Source: Neoceratodus forsteri (lineage: Eukaryota > Chordata > Ceratodontiformes > Ceratodontidae). Taken from it: a DNA stretch of 64,000 nucleotides. Positions 1 through 11,795 of this stretch are shown in pieces (the stretch's first letter is position 1; the number at the start of each line of letters is the position of its first letter). The DNA is taken from contig CM028132.1 in assembly GCA_016271365.2 (NCBI GenBank), forward strand, positions 591,363,001-591,427,000. Reading direction: 5' to 3'. A program made the position numbers and the translations under genes. The notes beneath the pieces are model-generated. The model did not search any database. It had not been told where the DNA came from and saw only the letters and a program-made list of their open reading frames with translations.

Positions 1-1640
1 GACATAATGTTGCCTTGAGTCCTGTGCCCCACTGGCCTCTAGGTACTCAACAATTCTTTCCTTCAGAAGTGATTCGATCATTTTCCCTACCACTGAGGTC
101 AAACTGACAGGTCTGTTGTTTCCTGCCTCTGTCTTGCTCCCACTTTTGTGAAGGGGAATCACATCCACCCTCCTCCAGTCCTCAGGTACCACATCACCCC
201 CCCCCATGATTTGTTAAAAAAGGTAGTCAGTGGTGTCACTAGTTCTCCCCTTAGTTCTTTTAGAATTTGGAGTGAATCCCATCAGGGCCCATTGTTTTGC
301 CCACCTTTGGTTTTAGGAGTTCTTTCATGACCCTTTCTTCTATGAATGGACTGGTATCGAACCCCTATCCAGAGTGCTTCTATTCTTTGGTTTAGGTACC
401 TCCCGCTTCTTTTCTTTTGTGGATACTGAGCAGATGTATTCATGCCATATCCCTGCTTTTTCACTGTAACTCTCTACCCACCCCCTTCCCTTTATTAAGC
501 CTCACTCTCCCTCCCTTGGTCTTTCTTCACTCCCTAATGTACCTATAAAAGGTTTTATCCCCCCTTCTTAACTGAGTTGGCTATTTTTTCCTCAGTTCGG
601 GCCTTTGCTATTCTGACTGCCTTCCCCGCTTCCTTCTGCTTTAACTGGTACAATTCTCTGACCTGCTTCTTCTGTGTTTCCTTATAATGAATGCCACCCT
701 TTTCTCCCTAATCTTCCCTGCTACCTCTTTTGAAAACCATAGTGTTTGTTTCCTTCATTTTGTTTTGTTGATTTGCTTCACACAAAGGCTTGTTGCCTCT
801 GTGATGGCTGTTTTGCTTTTTCCCATTGTTGCTTCACCCCTCCTTCTTGCCCATTTGCTAGTGCTTTTCTGAGGCACTCTCCCATTTTCCCAAAGTTAGC
901 CCTCCTAAAGTCCAATACTCTTGCTTTTGTGTGGCTTGACTCTACGGCTGTGTTTATAGTGAACCACACTGTTTGGTGGTCGCTTGTTCCCAGATGGTTA
1001 TTCACTTCTAAATCTGAGATCCTCTCTCTATCACCGTTTAAGAGTACCAGGTCTAAGATTGTCCCTCCCGAGTGGGTTCCAACACTAGCTGTCTGAGGCA
1101 CGCCCACTGTAGGGCATCGAGAATGACCCTGCTCTTGGATGTGGCTGCAGCAAAGGTGCTCCATTTAATATCTGGTATATTCAGGTCCCCCATCAACAAT
1201 ATCGCCCCTCTTTCTACCATTCTAAGGATGCCTTCTGTCATTTCCTTGTCTGTTGCCTCCCCCGAGATGGGGTCTGTATAAACCCCGTGCAGATTGTGGT
1301 GCTATTTCCTGTCTCCAGGGTGACCACACAGTGCCTCCTCTCCTCCTTGTTTACCCTTTCGTTCTGTTGCTTTGATCCCTTCCCTTATGTAGAGAGCTAC
1401 TCCTCCTCTTCTACCCTCCCTGTCCCTCCTGTACATTGTGTACCCTGATATGTTGACATCCCAGTCATAGTTCTCTGTGTACCATGTTTCTATCACTGCC
1501 ATGATATCCAGGCATCCCTCTTCCATCAAGGCCACTAGTGCAGGGAGCTTGTTACCCAGACTATGGGCATTGGTACTCATCACCCTCCATTTTTTGATGG
1601 CCTTACCCCTTTTAGCCCCATCCCTGTCCTTACTGCCTTT
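1..1640 (-). pseudogene. CR1 ORF2 fragment: APE endonuclease and start of RT
   Basis: ORF2 of a CR1 nicks target DNA and reverse transcribes its own RNA. The endonuclease starts with a MSTNAHSLGNKLP-type motif near 1583, followed by the ETWYTE motif (catalytic Glu) near 1480. A frame change leads to GDLNIPD near 1180 and then to TSDHQTVW near 990. These are the expected order of apurinic-endonuclease motifs. RT block sequence begins below about 470 and continues off the window. At least three frame changes separate the blocks. The family call rests on motifs and on the second copy in this window. Confidence 0.85.
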
Positions 1641-1779
1641 GCCTTTTTCTCCATTTACCCCTGCCCTGCTCCCTATTGACTTCTCTAGCTTGGTCTTTAC
1701 CTCACTAACTACCCTGTTTTGTGAGGGAGGAGGCTGGGGTTTCCCTGCTCCTTTACAGTGTCTCCCCCCTTGGCTAGTT

Positions 1780-2046
1780 TAAATGCTTGCCAATAAAGCA
1801 TTTAAACCTATCACCTAGGATCCTGGTTCCCCTCCTGGACAGGTGCAGACCATCGCACCAGTATAGGCCTGTATCCCTTCAGGTGGACCCCCAGTCCCCA
1901 ATGAAGCCAAAATCCTGAGCTCCACACCAGTTTTTCAGCCATTCATTGAATCCCATGGTGTGGAGTACCCTAGGCTCAGCCTTGCCATAGACAGGCAGCA
2001 CCTCTGAGAAGGTTACTGTACGTGCTAGTTGTCTAAGTTCCCTCCC
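1780..2046 (-). pseudogene. CR1 ORF1 C-terminus (SGNH-type esterase end)
   Basis: This is the C-terminal end of CR1 ORF1, ending FKCFIGKHLN just before a stop near 1780. It contains the YWCDGLHLSRRGTRIL segment, which matches the Asp-x-x-His block of SGNH/GDSL esterases, a known CR1 ORF1 domain. The N-terminal half, including the GTND block seen in the copy at 18730-19110, is missing because the element is 5' truncated here. ORF2 follows directly downstream on the same strand. Confidence 0.75.
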
Positions 2047-2059
2047 CAAATAAAGTTGA

Positions 2060-2640
2060 TATGAGTGGCTAAGGTATTCCTGTAATAGGTGAAGCCATTA
2101 CTTGCATGAAGAGCCTGGTAAGCATCCATCAAGGATGCATCAGATACCATTTGCTTGAGAAAGGTAGAATCACAATAAGGTTTGTCAGTCTTTGCCCCAC
2201 TAGAGGCTTAGAGGTGAACAAGTAAGGACAAATCTTTCTAAACAAGTCAACACGGTCTTCCATTGAGGAGCATACAGGGAGATGAAACTAAAAGGAACAT
2301 CACAAATGGTGACACCCAAAAGGAGAGTGGCCAGGCTCAGTATCAACTAACTTGCCAAGGCAAAAAGACACACCCCGAAACAGGATCCCCACTCCATCAC
2401 ATTTCTCTGGGTCCAGGGACCAATAGGAAGGGCACCAGTGCCAGGATATCTGGGCTTGATGAATATCAGCAGTGGTAGAAATTTGGGTATCCTGTGGAAA
2501 AATGACATCATAAGGGAGGAGGTGTAAAATGGTAAAAAGAAGGTGATGGGTAGTAAAGTTCTTAATACTGTTAGTATTTAGGGTGGCAAGGGAGAGCTCA
2601 AAGGCTATTGATGAAAGGGGAGTCTTGGAAGCAAGGAGTG
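2060..2640 (-). pseudogene. Tx1-like LINE ORF2, endonuclease N-terminus
   Basis: Downstream of ORF1 the minus strand shows an endonuclease start (LSLATLNTNSIK near 2590), then PYDVIFPQDTQIS near 2500, then PSYWSLDPEKCDGVGILFRG near 2400. These fit the first third of an APE-type endonuclease, with the catalytic Glu of the usual Q-E-T motif changed to Asp here. Frame changes follow. The domain ends at the junction with the CR1 at 2046, so no RT is visible for this element. Confidence 0.6.
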
Positions 2641-2789
2641 AAATCAGGGATCTGGATCAGGATGGGAAACAGTCTTAGACCCTCATTTACTGCACTTGTG
2701 CTGTTGTTTCTTCAGTGTACCAGGGGTAGAGACATCCATAGGAGCAGGCATCTGGGGTTGTGCAACAGGGAGCAGCTTAGAAGAGTCTA

Positions 2790-5110
2790 AATCAATGCTG
2801 TCTTCTGAATCCTACTTCTCAAGGTCAAGGACAGCAAAAGGGTTGTCCTAAGGGAGCAGTGTGACTTGCAGGAGGTCCCTCTGAAGTAAAGTGGAAGAGC
2901 GCAATTGCCTGAGTGGGTGCATACGAGTCATCATGATGGAGTCCGTGGAGGCATGGATGTGGATGCCAGACCAAGGTCCATAGCCTGGTCATCCAAAGAC
3001 GAGGGGAAGGGACTGGTATCAGCTGATGTCTAGGGCTGCAGAGATGCAATCATAGATGCTTGTGCAGGAAACAGAGGTGCCACAGGGATTGAAGGCTGTG
3101 ACAGAGACTGCAAATCGTCAGTGGGGCCCTGTGTCTTCAGAATCATGAGCAAGTTGTCGGGCAGAGATCTATGCAGCTGCTGTTGCTGCAATTTTGGGCC
3201 TTATCCACATGGGCATCAGAAGGAGGGCATCTTCCTGACTGTGGAGGCCCAAGGACAAGCACAGTAAGAGTGGCCTACAGCATCACAGAGATGGCATCTG
3301 AGTGGGTTAGTGCAATGAACATTCACATTGCCAAAGTCCAGACAAAGCATACAGTGCAGCATGTCACAAGCAGTATTGAGGTGCTGGTCCGACCCACACC
3401 GGAAACACATCTTGGGTTGCCTCAGGTAAAAACAAAGAGCCCTATCTCTCCCCAAGTAGGAGACACTGGGCAAATGTTGGAGACCAGAGGGACAAGGCCA
3501 TAGCTGAACATGAAATTTCCAATTGCCCATCCAAAAGGCTTCAGAACCCAGAATCGGCTCAGGATCACCAAGAATGGTGCAATGCTGAGCAAGCCAATAC
3601 TTAATGTCCTGAACACTAGCACCCTCATTCTTCAAAAGGATGGTGACTATATGCATAGCAGGTCTGGTGAGGAGGAATGGCCTGAAGGGGGGACCACAAC
3701 GGCAGTGGCCTTAAGCTGCCCATACATATGCCAAAATCTAACCAACAGGAGGCAGTTTTAAACTGACATCAAAGTAGGGGTCAGAAGTTGAATAAAGCAA
3801 TTCAAAATATTTTCTGAGGGGTGAATAACAAAGAATGCTTTAACAACATCTTGCCAAATACATATGATCTGGAGGTTGGTTGAGGCCTCTCAGTAAAGCA
3901 GCCGCACCGCATTGCGTCGCTGCACTGGGGTAGAAGAAGATGATCCCTGAGTCCTCTTACAAAATGACTGTCATTTAGCAGTAGGGTCAGGAAGCTCCAT
4001 AGGCACATCTGCACGTGGGGGAGAGGCAGCTCATGGTCAACCATATCAGCCCATGAGACAGGAGGTGCAAAAACAGGGGCAGAAGCCGAAGTCGGGTCAG
4101 TGGGCAAGGGTGGAAAATCTGAAACCAAATCAAAGAGAACAGGGAGGGGAGAGCATTGCAGAGCACTGGAGCATCAGGCAACTCAGCTTGGGGGGGAGAG
4201 CTATGAGATTCCCCGGAGGAGCAGGCACCAAGACAGAGTCAGAAATTGCCACCATAGTCCAGGTTGTAGAGGGAGGTAATGGGACAGGGTGGCAGGGACT
4301 GCTGGGAGGGGCAGAGCAGGCCAGTGGTGGCGGAACAGCATCTGCAGAGTGCATGGGCAGAGAGGCACCAGTAGTAGATACTACTGAGGATGGGGCTGCA
4401 GAGACTGCAGAAATATCAGGGAGAAATGGCAGCCTTTGAAGGAAGGGATGCTGGCAGCCAGAGTCCGCGTCTCAGATTGCCCCCATCCGACATTTTCCAA
4501 ACAGTATCCAGGCTCCAGTCTGGGGTAGGTAGCCAGTAGTATAGAGGCACTGAGAGTCCCTTGGTGATTCCAGAGAGCTATGCTGGACAGATAGTGGGTG
4601 AAGCCATGGTGCTGGCAGCAAAGCCAGCTGAGGAGCTGGAGACAAAAGGACTGCACTGCAGGGGGTGGCCAAAGGAGAAATCACCAAAGCAGTCCCAGTG
4701 GAGGTCAAAATAGGAGGATCCCAAGTCCAAGAGGAATCCAGCAACAAATCAGTCTGTGAGCAATCCATCCTCTGCATCCACCCCACGAGCCACTCAGGGA
4801 CAGCAGGGGGACAGCTGAGGGTGGCAGGCAGGAAAGTCACTGAGGAGTCACAGAGAAAGTTGGGACTTCAGGAATTGCAGGCATAGGAGAAAGAGGAAGG
4901 TGAAACAGCAGTTCTGGACTGAGCAGAGGGTATTGAGCCAGCAGGCACCCAATCCCTGTTAGCAGCATGCATCCTCTCTTCCTTCTCAAGAACAGCCCAT
5001 AAGTGGGATATTTTTGCTTGCAATACTGTAATCAAGTGTGACTCTTCTTCCTGAAGTCATAAAGCAGACAGGGAAGCAACAGCCGAGCTGAAGAGCTTCA
5101 TACGAACAGC
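2790..5110 (-). pseudogene. Tx1-like LINE ORF1 with CCHC zinc knuckles
   Basis: ORF1 of this class binds element RNA. From the N-terminus I see a short helical stretch (AKISHLWAVLEKEERM, about 4970-5030), a low-complexity Pro/Ser region (4130-4900), a conserved hinge PVSWADMVDHELP near 4030, and a globular block ending in DRALCFYLRQPKMCFRCG (about 3390-3470). Next come consecutive knuckles: C-x2-C-x4-H-x4-C at CFRCGSDQHLNTAC, then C-x2-C...H-x2-C repeats to about 3250. The order matches ZCCHC3-like LINE ORF1 proteins. Several frame changes break it. The C-terminal part (2790-3170) is low complexity and less certain. Confidence 0.7.
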
Positions 5111-5329
5111 AGGGTACACAATCCAGTAATCCAGAGGGCCAGAATCAGACACAGCTTCATGGTTATTAGGTGTGAGGCGGGAGGCATGCTAACCCACACT
5201 AGGAGAGGTAGCACAGGCAGTCTTCGATCCGCCTGCCTTGCCAAAATTTCAAGGATTCCTCTACCAGCAAGAGTGGTGAATTTCCCAGTGTCCTCACCGA
5301 ATGTCCCCATACACTAAAATACCACCAAC

Positions 5330-5460
5330 AGCTTAATCTGGTTCTGTATGTCAGTTTGTATCTGTATCTTCCTCCCACCCATGGGATGAGGTTGGAAATA
5401 GACAAAATTGCCTAGTCCTTCTTTCCTGGTCAACAAATACTAAATAAAAACTAAATAAAG
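5330..5460 (+). mobile_element. L2-like LINE 3' tail
   Basis: This short plus-strand tail ends in a CCTGGTCAACAAA-type segment and an A-rich (AAATA) run, the same 3' end as the copy at 10850-11795. Just upstream TAGACAA (5399-5405) can pair with TTGCCTA (5408-5414) except for one position, which fits the stem-loop seen at this place in related tails. No coding part remains. Confidence 0.6.
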
Positions 5461-6066
5461 TTGGCTCCATGGCACCAGGCAAAGGTGTTTGCTTGGCATG
5501 CTGGTGACCCAGGTTTTCATCCTGAGCCCAGGTGTCAGGAGTGGAGTCTGGTGGGGAGGGACTTTAGAGTGTTCTTTGGATGCTTCCCTCCCAGAGGGGT
5601 GGGTGGGCTTTGAACTGCTGTTTGTTGGCCCCTGGAGATGTCTCGGGTGGTGTTCTTGGAGGTGTGTGGCTTTGGCACACTGCCAAATGCCCCCTCCCTC
5701 CACCAGGATGCCACTGTGGCTGGCCTGTTGTGGGTGGGGTGGCCGGGTGGGAGAAAAGCAGAAAAATCCACCCTAGGTTGACAAGGATGATGGCCGCCAG
5801 TCCCCATCGCTACAGTAGTCCAGAAGTGTCCATGCAAACTCTGCCATGCCTTGGACATGTATTAGGCCCCTGTGGGCATTTCATCTTTCCCAGTTCCCTC
5901 ACAGTAGTGGGGACCACCTGACAAAGGGTTTTGTTGGGTTACCCGGGGTCATGGCAATGAAGGGGTGGTGGATGGCAATGGGGCATGTGGCAGCGGTGGG
6001 CCTTGGCAGCCTGGAGTGGCTGACGGGGGCTTGGGAAGGAGTAAAAAATAAATAAATAAAAAATAT
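5461..6066 (+). repeat. Possible tRNA-derived SINE or other A-tailed repeat
   Basis: The segment begins with GGCTCCATGGCACCAGG and has GGTTTTCATCC about 45 bases later. These sit where the A and B boxes of a tRNA promoter would be, but both are imperfect. The body is G-rich and the segment ends in an AAATAAATAAATAAA tail at about 6040-6060. At 600 bases it is long for a simple SINE. The call is tentative. Confidence 0.3.
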
Positions 6067-6994
6067 TGTATGCCTACTCCAGGCAGGACACAATTGTTTA
6101 GGCAGATTGTGCATGCTACCTGTATGTTGTATTGTACCCTGGTTATTGTTACAGATGGACTCTGTTTGATGAACCTGATGTGGATGTCAAGATTTTAGGT
6201 GAGAGAGAGTGTAACCCCCCCACCACCAAATGGTGGGGGCTTACCTGACTTTTTTTCTTTGCCTTAGACTGGTCTATTGTTACAGTGCAAACAAACCAAG
6301 ACATTAATGGTTTAACGTCCAAGCACCATTAGACGTGTGAAACAATAGATACTTAATCAGTTATGTCCAACTTCCCCAGCTAGCACCCAGAACAATAAAA
6401 CTTTACACTATCTTAAAGGAGGAATTCCACTTAGGTGCTTCTAATTAAAAATACATGTTTTTAAGTACTTTTTGTTTGGAGTATGACATCACGCTCCTTG
6501 GTCCTACACTATTCTATTCCAGGGGAGGGCTAAGAAAATGCAAGAAAAATAGAAGATCCTAAGCCACGATTTGTGCTGCACAGTGGAGAGAGAGGGGAGA
6601 AGCCAGTCAACCATTAGCTCTCAAATAGTGAGGAGAGCTTGGGGCTACTGACCCAACTATCAGAGTAAACCTGCTGGGGCTTCCACAGTCACTTGGTCAG
6701 GAAGATTGCAAAGGTTTTTACAACCTTAAATTACAGAACCTGAACTGTTGCTGCTGACTGTGCTAGAAAAAAACTATTTGGAGAAAGAGGCTGACCCTGT
6801 TTTCCCTGTGAATGGGAGAAACAGCTTGCTGATCCATTACATGTGTCCTAGCTGCCAGCCTGTGAACACCACAGGCTGTGTGTGAAAGCCTGCATCAATC
6901 CTGCAGACAGTCTGTGAGAATGCCTGGTTAGTGCTACTGCCAGGTACTAGCTAACCTACCACACTAGGGTTCTGAATCCTAGACATATGTGTGA
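6067..6994. other. No recognisable gene; unclassified repeat-like sequence
   Basis: No ORF with family character is seen. A small perfect hairpin, CCCCACCA and TGGTGGGG around AAA, lies at about 6215-6237. Confidence 0.4.
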
Positions 6995-7002
6995 AATGTG
7001 GC

Positions 7003-7172
7003 TAGTGGCGGAGCCAGGTTTGGGAGCATTTGGGAGCCAGGGGGGGCCATTCAGTCAATCATGGGCTCCACAATGGGCACTAAACAGTGAATAAAGATGG
7101 TGGTGGGGCACCACTACTCACACTGGGGCAGCCAGGAGGGCGACTCCCCAGCCCCCTCTAGCTCCGCCACTG
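7003..7172. mobile_element. hAT-type MITE with exact 8-bp target duplication
   Basis: The element starts TAGTGGCGGAGCCAG and ends CTAGCTCCGCCACTG. These are inverted repeats of about 15 bases with two mismatches, including the terminal base. It is flanked on both sides by AATGTGGC (6995-7002 and 7173-7180), an exact 8-bp duplication as made by hAT transposases. It is 170 bp long and non-coding. The TIR type, with a GTGGCGGAGCCAG core, is common in vertebrate non-autonomous hAT elements. Confidence 0.9.
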
Positions 7173-7180
7173 AATGTGGC

Positions 7181-8764
7181 CCTGCTCCTTAGACTGATCT
7201 GTGCTGCAGAGAAGGAAAAGGGAAGAGCCAGAGAAGTCCAGGCAACTGTGAACAGAGACAGCCTGATTTACATCCAGAGGTACCCGAAACCAATATCTTC
7301 CAGCTGCCCCCATCTGCACCAACTGCACTATCAGCCTGAGAGGACCTGCAACTACAGGATAGAGGAAGAGGAGCTCAAGTTGACAAGGAAGCTGGTACAT
7401 CAGAACCATGAGTACTATCAGGGCTTGACCTGTAGCTGGGAAAGTATGTACAAAGTTTTGCCACCAAATCTATAGATTTGGCCAGCTGGCCAGGAGTTTG
7501 CCATTTAAGCAGTTGCAGGGCCTGTGGGGTTTGGGTTTAACTGTTCTGCTTGTTTTAAAGTGTACCACCTCTGGGTAACCAGCTGCAACATCACCAGTCC
7601 CTCACCAGCTACAGCTGATAGTGAAGCACAAGGAGCTTCCTTTAAGGTTTAGGGTTTAAACTGGTACAGTGAGTAGTACCACCAGCACAGGTGGGCTGGT
7701 GATACTAAAAATTTACAGTATTATTTGTTACTGTCTTGTCTTACTTGTGGGTGGGCACGGTTACTGTTTCTGTCACTGTTACTTCATGTTTAAAGTGTTT
7801 TACTGGACAAACCTAGTCAGGCACTTAATTTTGGTCCTGCAACCAGAGTTTCTGCCAAGAACAGTTTTGCATTGCATGCCCCATCCCTTGTGAATATTTC
7901 CCAATAAATATTTTATTGATATTTAACATTTTGTCTCATGAGCATATTATTAGTGGCTAGCCACTAATTGCATTTTGTTGAATTTAAGGCTGCACTGTGA
8001 TTTTTCCTTGTGATGGGGGACACTGTGGGAAGTGGCAGATACTGCATCCTAGGAGGTTGTACTGCTCTGACACCAGACCCACTTAAATCTTACATGGGTG
8101 GAGGCACTGCACTACACTTGAAAGATCTAGATTTGAGCCCCCAGCCGGGGAAATCAGAACCTCGGCCACTCAGTTTTGTTGAGCCCACAAGGCAGGGGTA
8201 GCAATTGCGAAACCACGGTGACCCTGTTGCACTGTATTTCTATGTATATCCTTTCTGTATATCTTTCAGGTCTTGTTTTAGGTCCACTGCACTGGTGACC
8301 ACTGTCAAGTGTTTTATCCATTTGTGCAGTCGCCTGTACGATCTTCTGTGTACCTGGTCCAGCAGTTCACATGAGCCACCAGGCGATGAAGACATCCAGT
8401 ACACGAACTACTGAGAGAACTGTGATCATCTTCCTCAATCCTAAATTTTTTGGCTTCAGAGTTCAGCCTGACATCCACATACACCAGTTACCTTTTCATA
8501 GATTGATGTCAGATTTTAGGAATCAGTTGGTAGTAGTCTTACTTAGTACCACAAAGCTCTTGTGTAAGACTACTATCTTGGCGTAGATCCACCCAAAGTC
8601 CCAGTAGTTCATTTTAAATTCCAGATTATCTCTATAATTAAGACCTAGTGGGACTTAGTAATTTTACTCATGGATTTGGGTGGTCACACTGCTGCAACAG
8701 CCCTGGGTAAGAGGGCATGAGCTAAGCTAAACTCCCATTAACCACTTCTGAAAGCACCTAATTT
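7181..8764. other. No recognisable gene
   Basis: No coding or clear repeat family was recognised. A polyadenylation-like AATAAA lies at 7903-7908 after a T-rich stretch on the plus strand, so 6500-7930 could be an old LTR or a transcript 3' end, but I see no supporting partner. A weak tRNA-like B box (GATTTGAGCCCC) lies near 8130. Confidence 0.4.
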
Positions 8765-9066
8765 TGATAAGAATATAAGAAAATGTTGGCAGCTGGGGAC
8801 TGCATGATCCATCTAGTCTGCCCAAAAGACTACCCCCACACACATTCCCTGCAACCCAACCTGTATGCAGTACCTATCCCTTGCAAGTTTGAAATCTCTA
8901 ATTGTCTTTGATGCTGCCAGCTCCTGAGGCAGGCTGTTCCATGGTTCCACCACTCTCTCCATGAAGAAGTACTTCCTGAGGTTGCTTTGGAACCTGCCTC
9001 GCACCAACCTTTGTTTCTGTTACCTGTAAAAACAATCAGTGATGTTCTGCCTTTTAGATGTACCAA
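8765..9066 (-). mobile_element. CR1-like LINE, ORF2 C-terminus and 3' end
   Basis: The minus strand encodes the typical end of a CR1 ORF2: LRKYFFMERVVEPWNSLPQE followed by ASKTIRDFKLARDRY (about 8880-8985). A short 3' UTR ends in TTTTCTTATATTC near 8765. It is a different subfamily from the copies at 1-2046 and 15696-20888, because its 3' end lacks the TTCTATG repeats. It is 5' truncated and has no RT core. Confidence 0.75.
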
Positions 9067-10849
9067 GCCCTTGTTACATCAACTGCATACAGAGCTGATA
9101 GGATGGAAAGGAAACTTGTTTTTATATTAAGGGGGTGTGGAGTAAGTGTTCCAACAGCTCCTTATGCTGAAAAGGCAGGCTGGGTCTGAGCAGAGCGAGT
9201 GAGGGAAGCTGCCTCAGCGGAGAAAGGAGCCCAGACTGTGCACTCCAAGGAGGATTCGGGTATAACTGCTGTCAAGGAATCCTTGCTTTTGCACCTGTTG
9301 GAGTCTGCCTTCTCTCCATGAGTGGTCTTTCTCCCAGTTGGTGAAGCTCAGCAGACAGTAAGGCTAGAGGCCGAACCGCACTTGGCATATACCTCCTAGG
9401 GTTGCCCTTTGTGTCTGAGCTGTTGCTGCTGGTTGTTTCTGGCTGAGGGCTTTCTATTAGCCAACCACTATTTCGGTAATGGGTACAGCAGTCAGTGAAG
9501 ATCAGTAGACAATAAGGTTAGGGTCTGGACCGCTTGGCATATGACTCTAGGGAGTGGATTTTGGGAAAGAAAAATGGGGGTTAAAAAAAGTCAATGTTAA
9601 CATTTGCAAGTTTGTTGCATGGTTGACTGACATTTTACAAAATGACCAGCTGAAACTGTTGGTAAGTATTGTAAAGGGTTTATATGCATATAACCTAGGA
9701 GCCAGGGAAAAGGCTTTGAGTAGCATGTCCAGGATGAACTTTAGACCTACCTGAAAAAAGAAAACAGGGCCAGGTGGGGTACTGATAGGTCATGTAAAGG
9801 TTGTGGGCCAGCCTCCCCAATCTCTTAAAAATGGGACTGTAAGGCGAGGCAGGGATGGAGGCCTGGGGTGTGCTCCTAACTTACCAGGGAAGAAAACTGT
9901 AAAAGCATGACTGCGTGGGGTCTACTGGCTCTGCTCTATTCAGCGTTGCCACTGGCAAGTTACTAAACTATGGTGGTCATGTGCTGTTGGCAGTTTAGGA
10001 CTCTTTCTTGTCCTATGCTGTACAAGCATGTGGGAATCATACAGATTCGGGAGGAGAAAGCCGAGGCTCGGAAATGTGTGAATAGACTCTGGTAACAGGG
10101 AGTCAATGGGAGCCTCTTCAGCCATGAAAGCATACTAGTTGGCTGTCATTTTCTGGCAGCAGCTGTTGGCCCTCATCCATGGGCTACAATGGGAGATATC
10201 AGGAAATATTTCTGCTATGATTGCAATACACTGTAGCTGCAGATCTTCCCTGGATAGCTTTTTCTTTGTGAAAGCATTTTTTTTTTGTAGGAGGCAAACC
10301 TGCCTTGTAAGCAGGTCTTCCATTTACAAGGCTGCCATGTGACTTTTGTCACATAAATAGACTCCAGTCCTTTCTTTTATCGAGTCTTATGACTCACCTT
10401 AATAATATTTCTAACACATTGTACGTCCCATGTCTGCCATGACTCTGTTTGGACCGATGTTAATTTACATGCCTCACCTGCTTGCGAGAGTGACTCAAGA
10501 GGCTGTTACATTGACTTAGGAGAGGAGTGCAGGAAGTCAACTTGGATGGACATCCAGATGTCATGTGCCAGATTCTATAACACCACAGGAGTGCAAGCTG
10601 AGGCAACAGATATAGCAGCGCAACGCAATCATAGGTGCAACCACGTCTGAAAAGCTGGGGGGGGGCAAGGATCTACCAAGTGTTTGATACTGATGCCCCT
10701 GGGCTAAAAAATTGAGGGAGGCTACCCCCCCCACACACACACACACTGGTAGTGCCCTTGCACACAGTGGAGATTTGGGTAGGCAAGGAAGAATTATGTG
10801 TATGTTGTGGACTTTCTCAATGGAACAGCAAACACTTGCCAGAGGGGAG
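9067..10849. other. No recognisable gene; diverged local duplication
   Basis: No coding family was recognised. Two related segments of about 55 bases, at 9343-9405 and 9497-9556, share AGCAGACAGTAAGG-like and CTTGGCATAT-like stretches, which suggests an old local tandem duplication of about 153 bases. A short CA run lies at 10732-10745. Confidence 0.35.
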
Positions 10850-11795
10850 CTCCAACCCTCACTCTGCTATGGGCTCCTCTTGTTTGCCCGCTCATCCAAA
10901 GTCCACCTCACTAGGTGGTCCACTGCCTACAGTAATGTCTGCCACTTTGCACTGGCTGCCCCCCGTCTCACTCAGCATTGTAACCTCTATAGCAGGCTAA
11001 ATTGGCTCTCACCCGCTAACCACATAGACTTCATCTTAGGGTGCTTCACCGGAAACGTCCTTGGCACTGGCACCCCTCCAGGGCTTGTGAAATTTCTTGT
11101 CCCATCCGTCTTCTCCTCCTCCTACTCCCTCAGGTCCCAGGAACAGGCCCTCCTCGAGACACTGGCTACACAGACTCAAATCGGTAGGCGGGACTATGCT
11201 GCATTCACTCCCAGACTGTGGAACTCCTTCCCTGCCCAGGTCCATGCCATGCACTCACAGAGGTGTCTCCATTCCTCCCTATGGAACCATCTCAAACTTG
11301 CTCTCAGCCTGTGGCTGCCCAAACCCCATGAATTGATCCATCACAGCACCTCTGCTCTGGAGCTACTCCTGGACAAAAGACCAGACTCAAGAGGTTGCTA
11401 GCTGTATATAGTGTCACATCTGAAGGATTTCGATACTGTGCCCCTGGAACTGCTCTTGGCTTCCATAAGGTGTTTATGTTGTTATGTTAATTCTGTATAA
11501 TCTATGCCTTACCATGCTTGTCGCTGTGTTGAATCTGTAACATTACTGCTCTTATCTCCCACAAGGTGTTTATTTTTATGTTAATACTGTATAATCTGTG
11601 CCTTACCATGTTTACGTATACTCTGTTGAATCTGTATCCTCCACGAACTGTAACATGTCTAATTTGTACAATGTCATTGTATGTACCTAAATCTATTATT
11701 CCTGTACTCTCCCGGTCATACCTGAAAATAGGCAATTGTCTTGTCTAGTGTACCTACCTGGTTAACAAAAGCTAAATAAAATAAATAAATACATC
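10850..11795 (+). mobile_element. L2-like LINE, ORF2 C-terminus and 3' UTR
   Basis: A plus-strand reading frame to about 11401 ends with the pattern typical of L2-group ORF2 C-termini: LHWLP-like start (RLNWLSPANHIDF), a LRSQEQALLE segment and FTPRLWNSFPAQV. A 3' UTR follows. It carries a hairpin in which TAGGCAA (11729-11735) pairs with TTGTCTA (11741-11747), then CCTACCTGGTTAACAAAA and AAATA repeats. The RT core is missing, so this is a 5'-truncated insertion. Confidence 0.75.

Larger units (their letters stand above)
1..2046 (-). mobile_element. CR1 LINE, 5'-truncated, runs off the left edge
   Basis: This is a minus-strand CR1-clade non-LTR retrotransposon. Read from right to left it holds the end of ORF1 (esterase domain), then the ORF2 endonuclease, then the start of the reverse transcriptase at the window edge. 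It matches the same parts of the longer copy at 15696-20888 almost base for base. Similarity stops abruptly near 2046 inside ORF1, where Tx1-like LINE sequence begins, which is the usual 5' truncation of a LINE insertion. Frameshifts and stops break both reading frames, so the copy is dead. Confidence 0.9.
2047..5110 (-). mobile_element. Tx1-like LINE, ORF1 and start of ORF2
   Basis: This minus-strand LINE has a long ORF1 carrying zinc knuckles, followed by the start of an endonuclease ORF2. The layout is that of the L1/Tx1 group of amphibians and fish, whose ORF1 resembles vertebrate ZCCHC3-like proteins. The 5' end is not clear; the most upstream plausible Met lies near 5102. On the left the ORF2 is cut by the 5' end of the CR1 at 2046, so the rest of this LINE would lie beyond the CR1, outside the window. 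Confidence 0.7.

Noticed and set aside
4053..4439. 128-codon plus-strand open frame
   Set aside because: It lies antisense to the Tx1-like ORF1 and has only low-complexity composition.
6160..6260. Possible exon with GGTGAG splice donor
   Set aside because: No coding continuity or acceptor partner could be found. GGTGAG alone is common by chance.
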